Shown here: positions 46,993 through 58,397 of the stretch, piece by piece
How the letters are laid out: every line of letters starts with the position of its first letter
Numbering within the stretch: the stretch's first letter is position 1
Source of the DNA: Okapia johnstoni
Taxonomy: Eukaryota > Chordata > Mammalia > Artiodactyla > Giraffidae
Direction of reading: 5' to 3'
DNA length: 64,000 nucleotides
Assembly (NCBI GenBank): GCA_024291935.2
Contig: CM044317.1
Span: 67,074,730 to 67,138,729 of the forward strand
Translations under genes and position numbers: made by a program
Notes under the pieces: model-generated
What the model was told of the DNA's origin: nothing
The model's database searches: none
The model's input: the letters and a program-made list of their open reading frames with translations, nothing else

Positions 46993-47137
46993 GTAAAGAT
47001 GTGATGGACTGAAAGAACTAGTATATGTCTGGAAAAAGAAACCATTCTAAGTGAGGCTGCAGCAAATGCAAAGGCCCTGTGATGAGAATACACTGACAAT
47101 TTTCAGATAAAGGAAGAAGGCAGTGTGGCTCTACAGT
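46993..47137 (-). repeat. Inverted duplication, copy B
   Basis: Reverse-complement partner of 41915-42058, 4.9 kb away. It lies within the L2-like stretch, whose homology to the family continues on both sides. Confidence 0.93.
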
Positions 47138-47250
47138 AGGAAGTGAAAGGGCAGAGTAACAGGAGATGAGGTCAAAGACTGAAGAAAACACAGATCATGG
47201 AAGGCCTGCAGGCCATAGAAGGGATTTCAGTTTTTTACTGTGCATATGAA

Positions 47251-48574
47251 CTGTTAAGTTTTTCCTTTTCTTTTGCACATCTCCTCTGATAGCAGAATCA
47301 TACATGCCGCAGGTGAAAGAGTTCAGATTGTTACAGAAGGAATGCCAAAAGAAGACAGTATTTTTTTTTTTTGGAGAGGGTAATGTTCCCAAGCTAGCAA
47401 TATAGCAAGAATGCAAGGAAAAAGAAAGTTAATGTTCAGTTATTTATTTATTCATTTATTTTACTTTCAAAGAGGCTTTCGAATATTAAAAGGAAAGTCC
47501 CTGATGACTGTGCAGCACATTATGCTGTTAATGGAATAGAAGAGACCGAAGGTCTCTATCTCTGCCCCACCTCAGGAAGACAGGTTGTTTAGGAAGGAAG
47601 AAAGGGTGGTTGGTTGTAACCTTGAAGGGTGTGTGGCAGGGGAAAAAGGGGTGCAGTGGTGGAAGCTTGTGCTGGTGGAGAAGTGCGAGTTTGCAGCAGA
47701 GGAAGTGGGCAGAGAGACTGAGTATTTTGGTGATCATTTTCAGGAACACATGAAAGCCAGTGTCTGTGGAAGTGCTGGATGACAAACCTGCCTAATCCTT
47801 GGGGAATTGTCCAGCAGAAGGATACTCTTGTGTGCCCTGAGACTTTGCTGAGTGTCCCCCTGCCCCTACTGCCATGAGTATTTCTCTGCAGGGACCTGTA
47901 AGATAGCTCCTCATTATGCCTTGGATTCTCTCAGAATCCTGTAAAAGAACAGATAGGGTCAAATCGGGGCATTGGATATCTGGAGAGAGAGTCCAGGCAT
48001 GGTGCTCATGAGAGGCTGGACTGGTGAGAGGCTGGACTGGTTATACTTCATGCTGGAGATAGAGTGGTTGGTTTACTGATGTCCAGAAGTACATTCTATC
48101 TCATGAACATGACAATATTAAGAATTTCCCTTTTTATTTTGACCTTTTCTCCTATAGGCAGAATCATCTATGTAGCCTCAAAAAGAACTAAAAGTGTTAT
48201 AGTAGGAATGCAAGAAAGGGAACAATATTCTTGTGTGTGTGTATGTTTCAAATTAGTAATAAAGAAGAAATATAAAGAGAAAGAAGTATCACTTTTGTTG
48301 GGTAACAAAGTTAATAATTTTATTAGTGACTTTCTTCCTTCCTGCCTATTTTTCAGTTCTCTAAAAGAAGGCTGTCTGTTTCATGAAGTATTAAATAAAG
48401 TTTGTTTATACCACATAAATTGTTTTCTTCAGTCATTGTTGACATATAAATAAAATAATTATTGATTGAATCATGTTCTATAAGCTTTTAGTTAAGTTAT
48501 AAACTTAGATTATATAAACAAGATATTTCGATTAAAGAATTTAATTAATTTATGAATTCACAGACTAATCCAGG
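47251..48574. other. Non-coding stretch
   Basis: No gene supported. The stretches 47235-47345 and 48095-48220 look distantly alike (ata-gcagaatcat and gta/cagaaggaatgc blocks in the same order). A 129-codon frame at 48064-48453 has no domain. Confidence 0.4.
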
Positions 48575-48768
48575 GGTCTACAAATCATACACATGGGCAA
48601 ATCTGACCCAATACCAGTTTGGGTAATTAAAGGTTTATTGAAACACAGCCACAGTCATTTGTTTACCTATTGTCTACTGATATGTCTTACAAAAGATACC
48701 CTGGGACCGCAAAGCCTAAGAAATTTAATGTCTGTTCCTTTCCAGAAAATACTTGCTGACCCTTGGTG
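48575..48768 (-). mobile_element. hAT-Charlie-like non-autonomous DNA transposon
   Basis: caggggtctacaaatc at the left and gctgacccttgg at the right resemble the short terminal inverted repeats of this group. tttattgaaacacagccaca, catttgtttacctattgtct and gaccgcaaagcctaagaaat are its characteristic interior blocks. The subfamily name is not certain. Confidence 0.7.
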
Positions 48769-49159
48769 ATTAATCCACCTATTATTTGAGACAATGAAGT
48801 TTGAAAAATTTTGGACTGTTCAAGCAGCATGTTTTCTAAAATTAAGACAATGTGGGGGATGAAATCATGTTTACGTGTATGATAATGTTTTCATCACTTT
48901 TATCATCAAAAGTTCAAAAGGCATGTAAATGTATGTGATGACATATATACTCAAAGATTTGAGTTTCCCAGCATTATTAAATAAAAGGTACAGCAAAACA
49001 GTCATTGCAACAGCAATGTTAAAAATTATGTGATTATTCTAATTTTTAAATTGTATATGGTTTTCTCTTATGCTTTTGGATAATGATGATAAATCTTAGT
49101 TAAAGCAACTTCCTAAAAAATTTGAGAGCAATAGCAGTATCCAGTAGTTAAGAACCAAT
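48769..49159. other. Non-coding stretch
   Basis: AT-rich, nothing recognised. Confidence 0.4.
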
Positions 49160-49172
49160 GCTCTAGATTCCA

Positions 49173-49384
49173 TGCTTACCTGGTAGCTCAGCTGGCAAAG
49201 AATCTGCCTGCAATGCAGGAAGCCTGGGATCAATCCCTGGGTTGGGGCGATCCCCTGGAGGAGGGCATGGCAACCCACTCCAGTCTTCTTGCATGGAGAA
49301 TCCCCATGGATAGAGGAGCCTGGACGGCTGCAGTCCATGGGGTCGCAAGGAGTTGGACACAACTGAGCGAGTAAGCACAGCACA
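49173..49384 (+). mobile_element. Bov-tA SINE
   Basis: gcttacctggtagctcagct, gggatcaatccctgggttgg, tail caactgagcgagtaagcaca. TSD gctctagattcca exact at 49160-49172 and 49385-49397. Confidence 0.95.
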
Positions 49385-49397
49385 GCTCTAGATTCCA

Positions 49398-49776
49398 GTT
49401 TTGCATATTGTGTTCCTACTCCTCTGGAAGCTTCCTACTGGTTTCCTCAATGGTCATGTTACTCTGTTTCTGTGCATCCTTGCTTAGTTCTTATTTAATT
49501 GCTTCTTGCTGAATAGTACACTTGACTCCTATTATCTATAATTCTTTTCTTTTCTTCATCTATCCCAAGTATTTGCTCTTTTTTCCTACATTCCTACTGT
49601 ATACCTTACAAACCAATATTATATCTGAAGGAAACTAAGAAAGGATACTAGCATTTCTACATCCTTTTACTCTGTTTTTATTCACATGTGAAATTTTCCT
49701 TTGGAATTTTTGAACTTCTGACCTCTCTTTCACTTTGGTTCTATTGTTGTTTTCCTGTGCTCCTCTTTCTTTTCAT
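49398..49776. other. Non-coding stretch
   Basis: T-rich; nothing recognised. Confidence 0.4.
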
Positions 49777-49940
49777 TATAATACATTTACTCGTGATCAC
49801 AGCGTGTTCTCTTCGTTCCCATGGAGTTGCTACAGCACCCATCATTTTGGCGATACCATATAATACATTTACTCGTGATCACAGCGTGTTCTCTTCGTTC
49901 CCATGGAGTTGCTACAGCACCCATCATTTTGGCGATACCA
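49777..49940. repeat. Perfect 82-bp tandem duplication
   Basis: Units 49777-49858 and 49859-49940 are identical base for base. Each holds four CpG, dense for this AT-rich neighbourhood (ctcgtgatcacagcgtgttc, tcttcgttcccatgg, ggcgatacca). Confidence 0.97.
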
Positions 49941-50287
49941 CACAAATGCTCTGAGCATATGATTAGGGAATTGAGGGTGGGGAGTGAGTTCTTCTAAGAT
50001 TACAAAGCTTTGTTTTGTAATCTGCCTGATTCTGCAACCCTTCAATCCACACAGTGGAGGCCACTTAACTCCTATCTGTAAATTCAACTCAATTTCTCAG
50101 ACCGATTTCTCTTAAGTAGTAGGAATTTTAAAAAAATTGGCCAAAAATATCCTATCAAGTTAGCATAGTCCTTTGTTCTCTGACTTTGTACAACAAGTTA
50201 AAAATTCTTGTGACCAAATTAGTTCTAAGAACTGGTTCCTCTTATCCTACAACAACTGGTGTTGAACTCAGTATACACTCTGTTGGA

Positions 50288-50612
50288 TCTCCATTCCCCT
50301 AAAAATGGGAGTGATATCTAGTTTGGTCATTCAGGTCTTGTCCGATCACTCAATTTTGTAGCTAAGACTATCCTTTTGACCTCCGTGACCTGACCTTGAT
50401 TAAGTTAAGAGAGGTCTTTCAAAGCAACAAAGTGAATTTATCCTGTTGGAATAAATCAGTAGCGCTTGACGATGGTTTTAGAATTGGTCTTGTTGGAATA
50501 AGCCCGATCTTACCTTTTCACACCTAGGGCTTACATTGGAGAAGGGAATGAATCTACATTCTTCACATTAGTTTCTGAGCATCTAAGCACTACTACAGAA
50601 AATTAAAACAAA
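50288..50612 (+). repeat. Unclassified repeat, left copy of a direct pair
   Basis: Homologous to 52112-52440 in the same orientation. Shared blocks in order: tctccat, atctag.ttg..ca.tcaggtctt, ttgattaa.t.aaga, cctgttggaataa, gatggttttagaatt, tcttgttg.aa.aag, ttcttca. Gapped and diverged. Family unknown. Confidence 0.8.
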
Positions 50613-50915
50613 AACACAAGGATGACTAATATGCATTAAATTCATAGTAACCACTTCTACTGGCCCATGAACACTGATAGGCATTTTTTTTTCTATTTCC
50701 TAAGCAAATTTGTCCTTCTACTTTTCATTATGGTAATATCAAACTTAGTAATTGCCCTCAAGTGTCTGACTCTAGCCATTTTTTCCCTTCACTTCTCACT
50801 TCATTTTCTGCAATGAACCCTAACAGAGAAAACGGGTGACCTTAGACAGAAACTCTCTCAATGTTCCAGAATTATGTCTACATAGCACTACACTACTCCC
50901 ATCTTTTTTTCTTCC
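50613..50915. other. Non-coding stretch between the repeat pair
   Basis: No coding frame or known repeat recognised. Confidence 0.4.
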
Positions 50916-50929
50916 TTTCCTACAGTTTT

Positions 50930-51167
50930 TTTTTTTAACCTGCATACAGGCTTTCTCCAGTTGCGTCAAGCAGGGGCTACTCGTTGTGGCAGAGTACAGG
51001 CTTCTCACTGCAGTGGAGCACAGGCTCTAAGCAGGTGAGCTTCAGTAGTTGCAACTCATGGGCTTAGTTGCTCTGAGGCATGTGGGATCTTCCTGGACCA
51101 GGAATCGAACCTCTGTCCCCTCCATTGGCAGGCAGATTCTTAACCACTGGACCACCAGAGAAGTCCC
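50930..51167 (-). mobile_element. CHR-1-type SINE
   Basis: Minus strand: gggacttctctggtggtcca, gattcctggtccaggaagat, and the internal run of similar modules (caggctttctccagttgcgt, gggctactcgttgtggcaga, caggcttctcactgcagtgg). TSD tttcctacagtttt exact at 50916-50929 and 51168-51181. Confidence 0.93.
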
Positions 51168-51181
51168 TTTCCTACAGTTTT

Positions 51182-52111
51182 AATGGGAAGGATCTGATTC
51201 TTCCTCTCAGGATCTGATTCTTCCCCCATCCTTGAACTGAAACTGAAAATTATCCTCTCTTCTTTTCTGTCTCCAATTTCTCCCATTTTTCTTGTTCTGT
51301 TTTACTCACTGGATGCAAGCGCATGGTATTAAACCAACAATAAGATGAACAGGAAGAAGGCAAATGCACCAGAACAGTTCTCCCTGGATCTTACATCTCT
51401 TTAGCTGCTGACCTCTCTCTGCTTTTTATAGCCCAAATGCTTAAACAAATTATCCGTAGTTTTGTCTTTGCTTACTAACCTCCTGCTGGTTTCTCAAGGG
51501 GAAATTGCTTCTTACTCTTCCACAGACTGAAATTGCTTTCATTAAGCTCACAAATGACATTTCTGCCCTTAGATCTGCCCCCTTGTCTTGATCCCTCAAA
51601 AGAATTTGACACCTTTGATCTCTTTCTCCTTTCAAAAAAACACCCTTTCTTATTGTTTCCTAAGAAAATACACTCTTGTGATCTTCTCTAATTTCCCAGG
51701 GCACTTTTTTTTTTCATTCCTCTTTGTTGGCTCTCCTCTATGTATTCACAGAAAGTGTGGTTTCCCTCATGGCTATGGCTTTGGTCTCCTTCATTCCAGC
51801 CTACCCATTGTTCCTAAGTAAACAGCTCCCATAATTATTGTCATTTTTGATATTCTAAAAACTACACCCCTCCCCAAATTTCTAGTACTAATCTCTCTCC
51901 TGACCTGTGGACCTATAAACCTAATAAAAGACTTTACACACCCATTTTTCTGGTTTGCAAGGCATTGCAAACCAACTTATCCAAATGTGAATTTATCAAG
52001 TTGTGTTCCTAATCTCCACAAAACAATTCTGTTCCTATATTTCCTATCACCTTACTCACTGATTTGCTCAAAATGGTGACATAGAATATTTTTCTTGACT
52101 ACTTCTATGTA
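51182..52111. other. Non-coding stretch between the repeat pair
   Basis: Pyrimidine-rich in part. No retroviral motif or long frame that would make the flanking pair an obvious LTR pair. Confidence 0.4.
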
Positions 52112-52440
52112 TCTCCATCCTCTATCATGTTAATCTTGAGGGAACATCTAGCTTGACCACTCAGGTCTTATCTCATCACCTAGTTTCATAGTTGGGACCC
52201 TATTCCTTGGAGCAAGACCTCTGGGATCTGACCCTGTCTTCCAGAAGAAGCAACTTGATTAAATCAAGAAATCCATTCTCACCCTGTTGGAATAATCAGT
52301 TATTCATGAGGATGGTTTTAGAATTAATCTTGTTGAAACAAGTCAGACATTACCTCTTCGCAATGAGTTCTTAGTTCAAAGAAAGCAAAAAACCTGCATT
52401 CTTCATGTTTCTCTCTGAACTCTAAGCATTGTTTCAAAAA
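52112..52440 (+). repeat. Unclassified repeat, right copy of a direct pair
   Basis: Partner of 50288-50612 (see there), displaced by about 1.85 kb. It ends close to the antisense L1 at 52453. Confidence 0.8.
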
Positions 52441-52452
52441 TTTAAACCAATT

Positions 52453-52610
52453 TTTCTTTTTTTTTAAATGAAGTATAGTTGATTTACAATATTATATTAG
52501 TTTCACATGTACAACATAATGGTTCAATATTTTTATGCATTATACTTCATTTAAAGTTGTTATAAAATATTGGCTATATTCCTCATGCTGTACAATGAAA
52601 CTTAAAACAG
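52453..52610 (-). mobile_element. L1 3' end
   Basis: Poly-T then aagtatagttgatttacaat, attagtttcacatgtacaac, ttaaagttgttataaaatat and ggctatattcctcatgctgt. Antisense match to the L1 end at 39285-39440. Confidence 0.85.
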
Positions 52611-52904
52611 TTCTTAAACCTCTCAAGACACAGAAGAGGCAAAATTCGCAGAATTTTCTTATTATGCCGCTGCTGTCATTCCTGCCACTTCCTCAGTTTC
52701 AAAGGCAGTAAATCTCTCAACCTTCTCACTTGATTTATAATTTCCAATGTAGATGTCTGCTTTCTTCCACTACTTTGTGAACTCCTTTGGTTAGAAAGTG
52801 TAATTTATATATTTTTGTATTTCTAGCTAGCTGTCTATTTCAGTGCCTGCAATTCAGAAGAGAATGAATAAACAAACAAGTAATTGATTCCTCTAATATT
52901 CAGT

Positions 52905-53116
52905 TGGGCTTCCCTGGTGACTTATTAGTAAAGAATCTGCCTGCCAATGCAGGAGATGTGGTTTCTATCCCTGGGTCAGGAAGATCCCCTGGAGAAGGAA
53001 ATAGCAACTTACTCCAGTATTCTTGCCTGAGAAATCCCATGGACAGAGGAGCTTGGCAGGCTACAGTCCATGGGGTCGCAAAGGAGTAGGACATGACTTA
53101 GTGACTAAACAACAAC
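52905..53116 (+). mobile_element. Bov-tA SINE
   Basis: gggcttccctggtgacttat, tttctatccctgggtcagga, tail ggacatgacttagtgactaa. TSD aatattcagt / aatactcagt at 52895-52904 and 53117-53126. Confidence 0.94.
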
Positions 53117-53126
53117 AATACTCAGT

Positions 53127-56100
53127 CACCTGCCTGCCCTGAGCTGCATCTCCTGCTTGCCTTTTGGAAGACCTTGGACTGCCTTCTGTCCTCATCTCTA
53201 GACCCCAAGTGGACTTGTCCTAGATTTAACTGGATGCAAACCGGGAAGCTGAGATTGACCTTTATGCAGATGATATTAAACATCAACCAGATTTAATTTT
53301 GCTTACAGATACCTTTTGTACTTCCAGACTCTCAAACAGGGCACACATGACCTATGTCACTGTTTATGGGAAGCTACAAGGCATACCAATTCTTGATATG
53401 TCAGTTTGGGTCACTTAGTTCTTTGAGACATAATATATATTAAAACAAGAACATATTATGCAGTCAGATGCAAAAATTACAGTAATTTTAAAAATAAAAA
53501 GTAAGATTTCAAGACATGAAACTTCAAAGAGATTTTGTGATGGGGCAGGCCAGTCTCTCTTAAACTTTCATACACTGAGGATATGCCTTTTGCTCTTCTC
53601 TTTTGGGATACTGAACTTCAAAAGTTAAGTTAGGAGCATTGTAGGTATGTGATGTGTAAATTTAAGTGTGTGTGTTGGAGGAAGATTTGTGTATGAAGAT
53701 GCTACAGAAAGAATTTTTGATGCCAAAAAATCACTTTTAAACAAAATTTGAAACCTCTTTTAAGTTTAGTATTGCAGAGCCAGTACTGAATAGCCTAGTT
53801 TACATCTGAATCCCAAGCTTTTTAATACCAAAATCTAACAATGTTAATAAAGGAAGAAGTCCCTTAAATTGTTCATCCCCACAGACAGTATGCAGTGAAA
53901 TGCCTTACTGCTTCGCTTATTGAATTGCTTGTAATGGGAATATGAGAGTCATCTGTCATACACAGAGTTAGCAATGTCTCTTGGTATGTCTAGATTTAAC
54001 AATAGGATTTGAATGTTATTACATTAACAAACAAGTAAAACCATTAGAGCATCACAAAATTAGCATTAGTAATTCAGCTTAAGGAATTTTCATGAGGGTT
54101 AAAAATCCCTTTAGAGAAGCTAAAAGGCATGCTTCAGTGTTTTCTGTCATGGCTAACCACAGCAAAGATGGCATGTGTTTCTTAATTTTTACCAAAAGGA
54201 ACAGACGGAGATCTGAATTTTGAAAGCTTTGCTTTTTAAGGAGTCTCTAACAGGCAAATGATTTAGACACACATGTATTAAAGTAATAATTTTTCTTCTA
54301 TGTAAAATTAACTTACCATAAATTAAGCTACTCTTTCAAGTCAGGGACAGAACTTTTTAGGTCTATTCATTTTTTTAATTTTTTTTAAGAAAGATATGTG
54401 AGGAATAGAGAGTATGGATTTGTTGAGTGATTTTGGAAAATGCCTTTGATCTATTTGTGGTTTCTGTGTCCATAAAAGAAGGAGGCCATGCACAAAACTC
54501 CAGGCTTTTTCTCCCTTCAGTAGGCTGTGTTATTATTGTAATAAAAAAGAGCCTGGACAGAAGCTTCCCAAATGTAGGTCAGGGAAACAGGTAACATCTC
54601 TTGCTTCTAGATTTGTTAGGCAAAGTTGGCATTACATATTGTACTCTCCGATGAGAATGTATCAGTGTAAGACAGTTTGGGCCAACCTCTGTACTTTTTT
54701 GATAGTTTCTCTTTTGAAAGTCTTTATTCATAGAATGGCAAAGATAAGAGAGAAAATATGAACTGCGTATGGTCTTTATACCTTCGAGTCTTTCAATGAC
54801 ACAGAACAAAAGTGTTAGGAAAATCTTCCTGCTCATTATTGGCTAACACGAGTTGGTGATTTACTTGAAGTAAGCCTTGTGTTTTTCTATTGTTGTGTCT
54901 AGACAGCTGAATTCTTCACTGCAATTCAAAGAATGTGCAGCCAGTGTTGATGACGTAGTAAAGGAAGGAAAAACAAATGTAATAAATTTCCAAATTATGT
55001 TATTTAAACTCACTGAAAAAATGAAGCAAAGAATGATTTTCATAAATAGTACCTGCACTCCTTCAGCAACATGTCCACAGAATTTTAAGGTACAAAAGCA
55101 ATTGTGAGCTATAATCTGATAGCCTTGGAGGATTTTATTTTAAATAATTTTGAAATGAATGTGTGTACAGAAAATATTTCTGTGATTGAATAACGGCAAT
55201 AAAACAGTGTTACTTAGCGCTGGCAGTGGGCTCAGATGGTCGATTTGAGTTTTGCGGATTAAACCAAAGATTCTTGGTAAGAAACATCAGTGTATTATAA
55301 ATAGCAAGATAGAAAACCATTAGCTCAGCAAGAGCTGCATATTTGGGACAGAAGAGAGAATATTTGAAGCTGCATAAACACAACAGATATTAAAAATCTA
55401 GTTTATGTAAGAAGAAAACTGTTATTGAAAAAAATGTTATTTGAAAAATTTTAATGGTATAGATGTGAGCATTTTTTGCAACGATCCAATAGGTATATTA
55501 TCCATCACATACATCAAGTAGAACAAGGAAATGTGAATGCCCTGCAACGAGAAGACCTTAGTTCAACCTCCAAGAAAGCATCCCTTTAAATTACCTTTTA
55601 TGTTGATAAAACTTTCAGAGAAATTAGGGGTCTTTAAATAGCAGTCTACACAAACCAACCTATGACTTTTTTGTCTCAAGTTATTGTTCATGCAGGAAGT
55701 CACTAAAGGAAGTTTACTCTTCCTTAACCTTAATTTGGGATAAGGACTTTTTTTTTCCTTTTTTATATTTTGTAAGGTTCCTTGAGGCCACAGTGAAGAA
55801 CTGGGCTGAGGTCAGTGATGAGTAGGGTCATGGCAAGTATTAAACTAATGCTAGGCAAAAAATAATGATAATAATGATAGCTGTAGTAACCAGCAATCCT
55901 TTGCAAATACTAGAATATCTCCCAACAAATGATAACATTTCAGTAATCCTCATAGTAAAAATTTAAGTATTGTTGAAAATTATTTATATGGGATAGTCTA
56001 CTGAATTTTTCCTTTTATCTACTTGTTGAGCCCCAAAGATTAAGAATTTGTGTTTCTACAAATAAAAAAGAAAAAGAAAGAAAAAAAAGAAAAAAAGTAT

Positions 56101-56339
56101 TTGTGTGTCTACTGAAAACTTCTCCCTCTTCCCCAAAGGGAGCAGTTTGGGGACTAATAGAGTTAGCCACAAGTATAAAGACAAATGCAAGAGGAAAGGT
56201 TATAGTCATATAATTTAAAATATCAGCTAACTTGCACTAATGGTAGCTTTAATGAGCAGGTAACCAGCAAAACATATTGCCTGTTTCATTAAAAAAAAAA
56301 CATGCTAGCAAAATATCATCATGCCACATAGAAATTTTT
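53127..56339. other. Long stretch without recognised repeats
   Basis: About 3.2 kb with no young element. It contains the exon-like segment 54903-55089 and a polypurine tract at 56061-56097. Otherwise I see nothing. Confidence 0.4.
54903..55089 (+). other. Exon-like open segment (speculative)
   Basis: 187 bp stay open in one frame (residues include LQFKECAASVDDVVKEGKTN and INSTCTPSATCPQNFK). A pyrimidine-rich acceptor (attgttgtgtctag) lies before it and a donor (aag|gtacaa) after it, leaving phase 0. I do not recognise the protein. A chance match is more likely than a gene. Confidence 0.15.
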
Positions 56340-56560
56340 TATAACTTTCTATTATGAAATTTTCTGTTAGAAAATAGTATAAGGAGTTCTCATGTACTCA
56401 CCCCCCAGCTTCAACCACTATCTCAGATATTTTACCGTTTTTATCAGTAAATACGTTAATCTGTAGCTCCAAAATATAAAGACTTTTAAAAATAACAAAA
56501 AAGCCCTTATAGCACTGAAAATTTCAATTCAAGTGGAGATTCATGAAATGCCGTAGCTTT
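56340..56560 (+). mobile_element. Old interspersed repeat, class unsettled
   Basis: gttagaaaatagtataagga, gttctcatgtactcaccccc, agcttcaaccactatctcag and gtagctccaaaatataaaga are blocks found in ancient mammalian L1-type 3' sequences. The stretch at 62325-62500 looks of the same general kind. Confidence 0.4.
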
Positions 56561-56724
56561 CAGTACTTCATTTGGCACAGAGAAATTATATCTAAAATTT
56601 AGAGAAAAACATGAACCTGAAATTATCTTTTTCTCTCAGTTCTTTCCATAAGTTCAGCTCAGTTGCACAAAGAAACAAATTGTTGGTCCTCCCAGCAATA
56701 TACTCACTTTGTTGTCTTTTATAG

Positions 56725-56833
56725 GGTTCCACATATATGAGCGCAGAAATCGAAGAGTCAGAATGGAAGTGTTTGTGCATTATTTGGCTTTTCTCAGATC
56801 ATGCATATTGGTCATTCACACTTCTCTGGACAG
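56725..56833 (+). other. Second exon-like open segment (speculative)
   Basis: 109 bp open in phase 0 (GSTYMSAEIEESEWKCLCII...), preceded by ttgttgtcttttatag and followed by acag|gtaaat. Its entry phase fits the exit phase of 54903-55089. Protein not recognised. Confidence 0.15.
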
Positions 56834-57144
56834 GTAAATGTTGTCTCACAGCTCTGAAAAGTGAAACCAAGGGGACTGTGGTCAACAGAGAAAGGAAGTC
56901 ACCTTTGGCAGCAAACTCTAACAAAGCCTTGACCATTTCAAACCATGTTACCAATTTCAGTGATCATCTTAGAAAAACAGAAAAGAATATGGAATATGTT
57001 TGCATAGTGAGAAAATTTGTAGACCTACCTGATCAATGAAAATGATGACATTCATAGAAAGGAAAATCTTTTAAGTTTCAGAGTACAGACAGGGAGGTGA
57101 TCTAATACCATCCTCTGACACTAGTGTCACTCCCTTTAGGTGAC

Positions 57145-57540
57145 AATGAGGATTTTAATGGTTAATTTTAGGTGTCAGCATGGCTTGACTTTGGCCAAAC
57201 ATTGGTTTTAGATGTGACTAACATTTAAATCACTAGACTTTGAGTAAAGACAATTATCTTCCATAATGTAATAGGTCTGACTTCATCTGTTGAAGCCCGT
57301 AAGAGAAAAATACCAAGATTCCCTGCGAAAGAAGCGCTCTGACTCTAAGTTGCCTTCAGAGTCAGTACTGCTACATTAGCTCTTCCCTGGGTCTCCTGCC
57401 TGCCAGCCTGCCCTGAAGATTTGGGACTTGCTGGCCTATGTGAGCCAATTCCTTAAAAAAAATCTGTTTCCCTCTCTAGTATCTATATCTACACACACAC
57501 ACCCCCCCCACACACACATTTTGTTTCTCTGGATAACTTT
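57145..57540 (+). mobile_element. Old interspersed repeat (L1M or MaLR type)
   Basis: gtcagcatggcttgactttg, aaatcactagactttgagta, cttccctgggtctcctgcct, gtgagccaattccttaaaaa and gtttctctggata are in the order of a common ancient mammalian repeat. I cannot settle its class. A CA/C-rich run sits at 57490-57517. Confidence 0.5.
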
Positions 57541-57784
57541 TACTCGGGGATGAAAGAACTCTTTTGTGTTGTAGAGAAATAACTGTATTTAAACAATGCT
57601 ACATATTTTGACTGAGCTCTAAGAAAATGTGGAATCATAAGATCTTAGAATTGGAAAAGAGCTTAGAGCTAATTTAGTCAAAAATCTCACCCATATATTG
57701 TTAAAATTATAATAATAAGGGTCAAATGATTCCTATGTATTATGTATAATATTCATAATACTCCAAGTTAATACACAGTTTTAT

Positions 57785-57905
57785 ATATGAGAAGATGAGG
57801 CTCAATAAAATAAGTAACTTCTCCAAGATGACCTGGGTGGCAGTCACTAAGTCAGTATCCGAATTGAATACTATTTGAATCTAAAGTCCATTGTCTTTCT
57901 ATTAG
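57785..57905 (-). mobile_element. MIR fragment
   Basis: Antisense MIR core: gagaagatgaggctcaataa, cttctccaagatgacctggg, tctaaagtccattgtctttc. Confidence 0.65.
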
Positions 57906-58348
57906 GTTTACTGGCTTTTTTCAATGTGTCTCCTAAATACTTGGACATTTTTGGTGATGTAGAATTTTGTTTTTTTGCAAAGCCTATTATATGACTGCTG
58001 TATATAAAAATATCTTTGTTAGAAAAGTCATATTTTGAGTCAGATCTTATATGTTTTTCCCTCTGACTACATTTTCATATATCAGCTCTTCAAATACTTG
58101 AAGCTAGCCACCTGATCCAAAATATTTCCTTTTTAAATTTAAAAAAATGTTTTGTCATAGGAAACAATTTCCAGATTCCCTCCCTCTTGATTGTTTTTAC
58201 TGATGTTCTTTGGCTAGCTGCTCCTTAGTAAGCTCCAGCAACTGTTTCAAAAGTTGGACTCTAGTATTATCTACTCAAAGAATAATGAAAGACATTATTG
58301 TTCTAGACTGCATGCTATCTTAATACAGTCTAAGATTTACTAGCTTTT

Positions 58349-58397
58349 TAAAAAAGTTAAGTATGGTAATTTACAAAATTGTGTTAGTTTCAGGTAC
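58349..58397 (-). mobile_element. Tiny L1 insertion (49 bp)
   Basis: taaaaaagttaagtatggta...gtttcaggtac is the last 49 bases of an L1 in antisense. TSD aagatttactagctttt / aagatttaccagctttt at 58332-58348 and 58398-58414 (16 of 17). Confidence 0.85.

Larger units (their letters stand above)
46555..47250 (-). mobile_element. L2-like ancient LINE, antisense, split by a CHR SINE
   Basis: attgagtgctacagcctgct, ggcagtggagatgcaacaag, gaaactacattctcaaaaga and gattaacaataaacaata follow an antisense L2a-type 3' end. After the SINE, gcaaatgcaaaggccctgtg and gagatgaggtcaaagactga continue the order. Strong divergence; the family name is from memory. Confidence 0.6.

Noticed and set aside
48064..48453. 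A 129-codon open frame on the plus strand
   Set aside because: No domain, AT-driven composition and no promoter or splice context; it overlaps a region of faint local duplication. Frames of this size are expected by chance in 64 kb.
56061..56097. Polypurine tract, considered as a triplex-forming element
   Set aside because: No mirror symmetry of useful length is seen; simple A/G-rich drift is enough to explain it.
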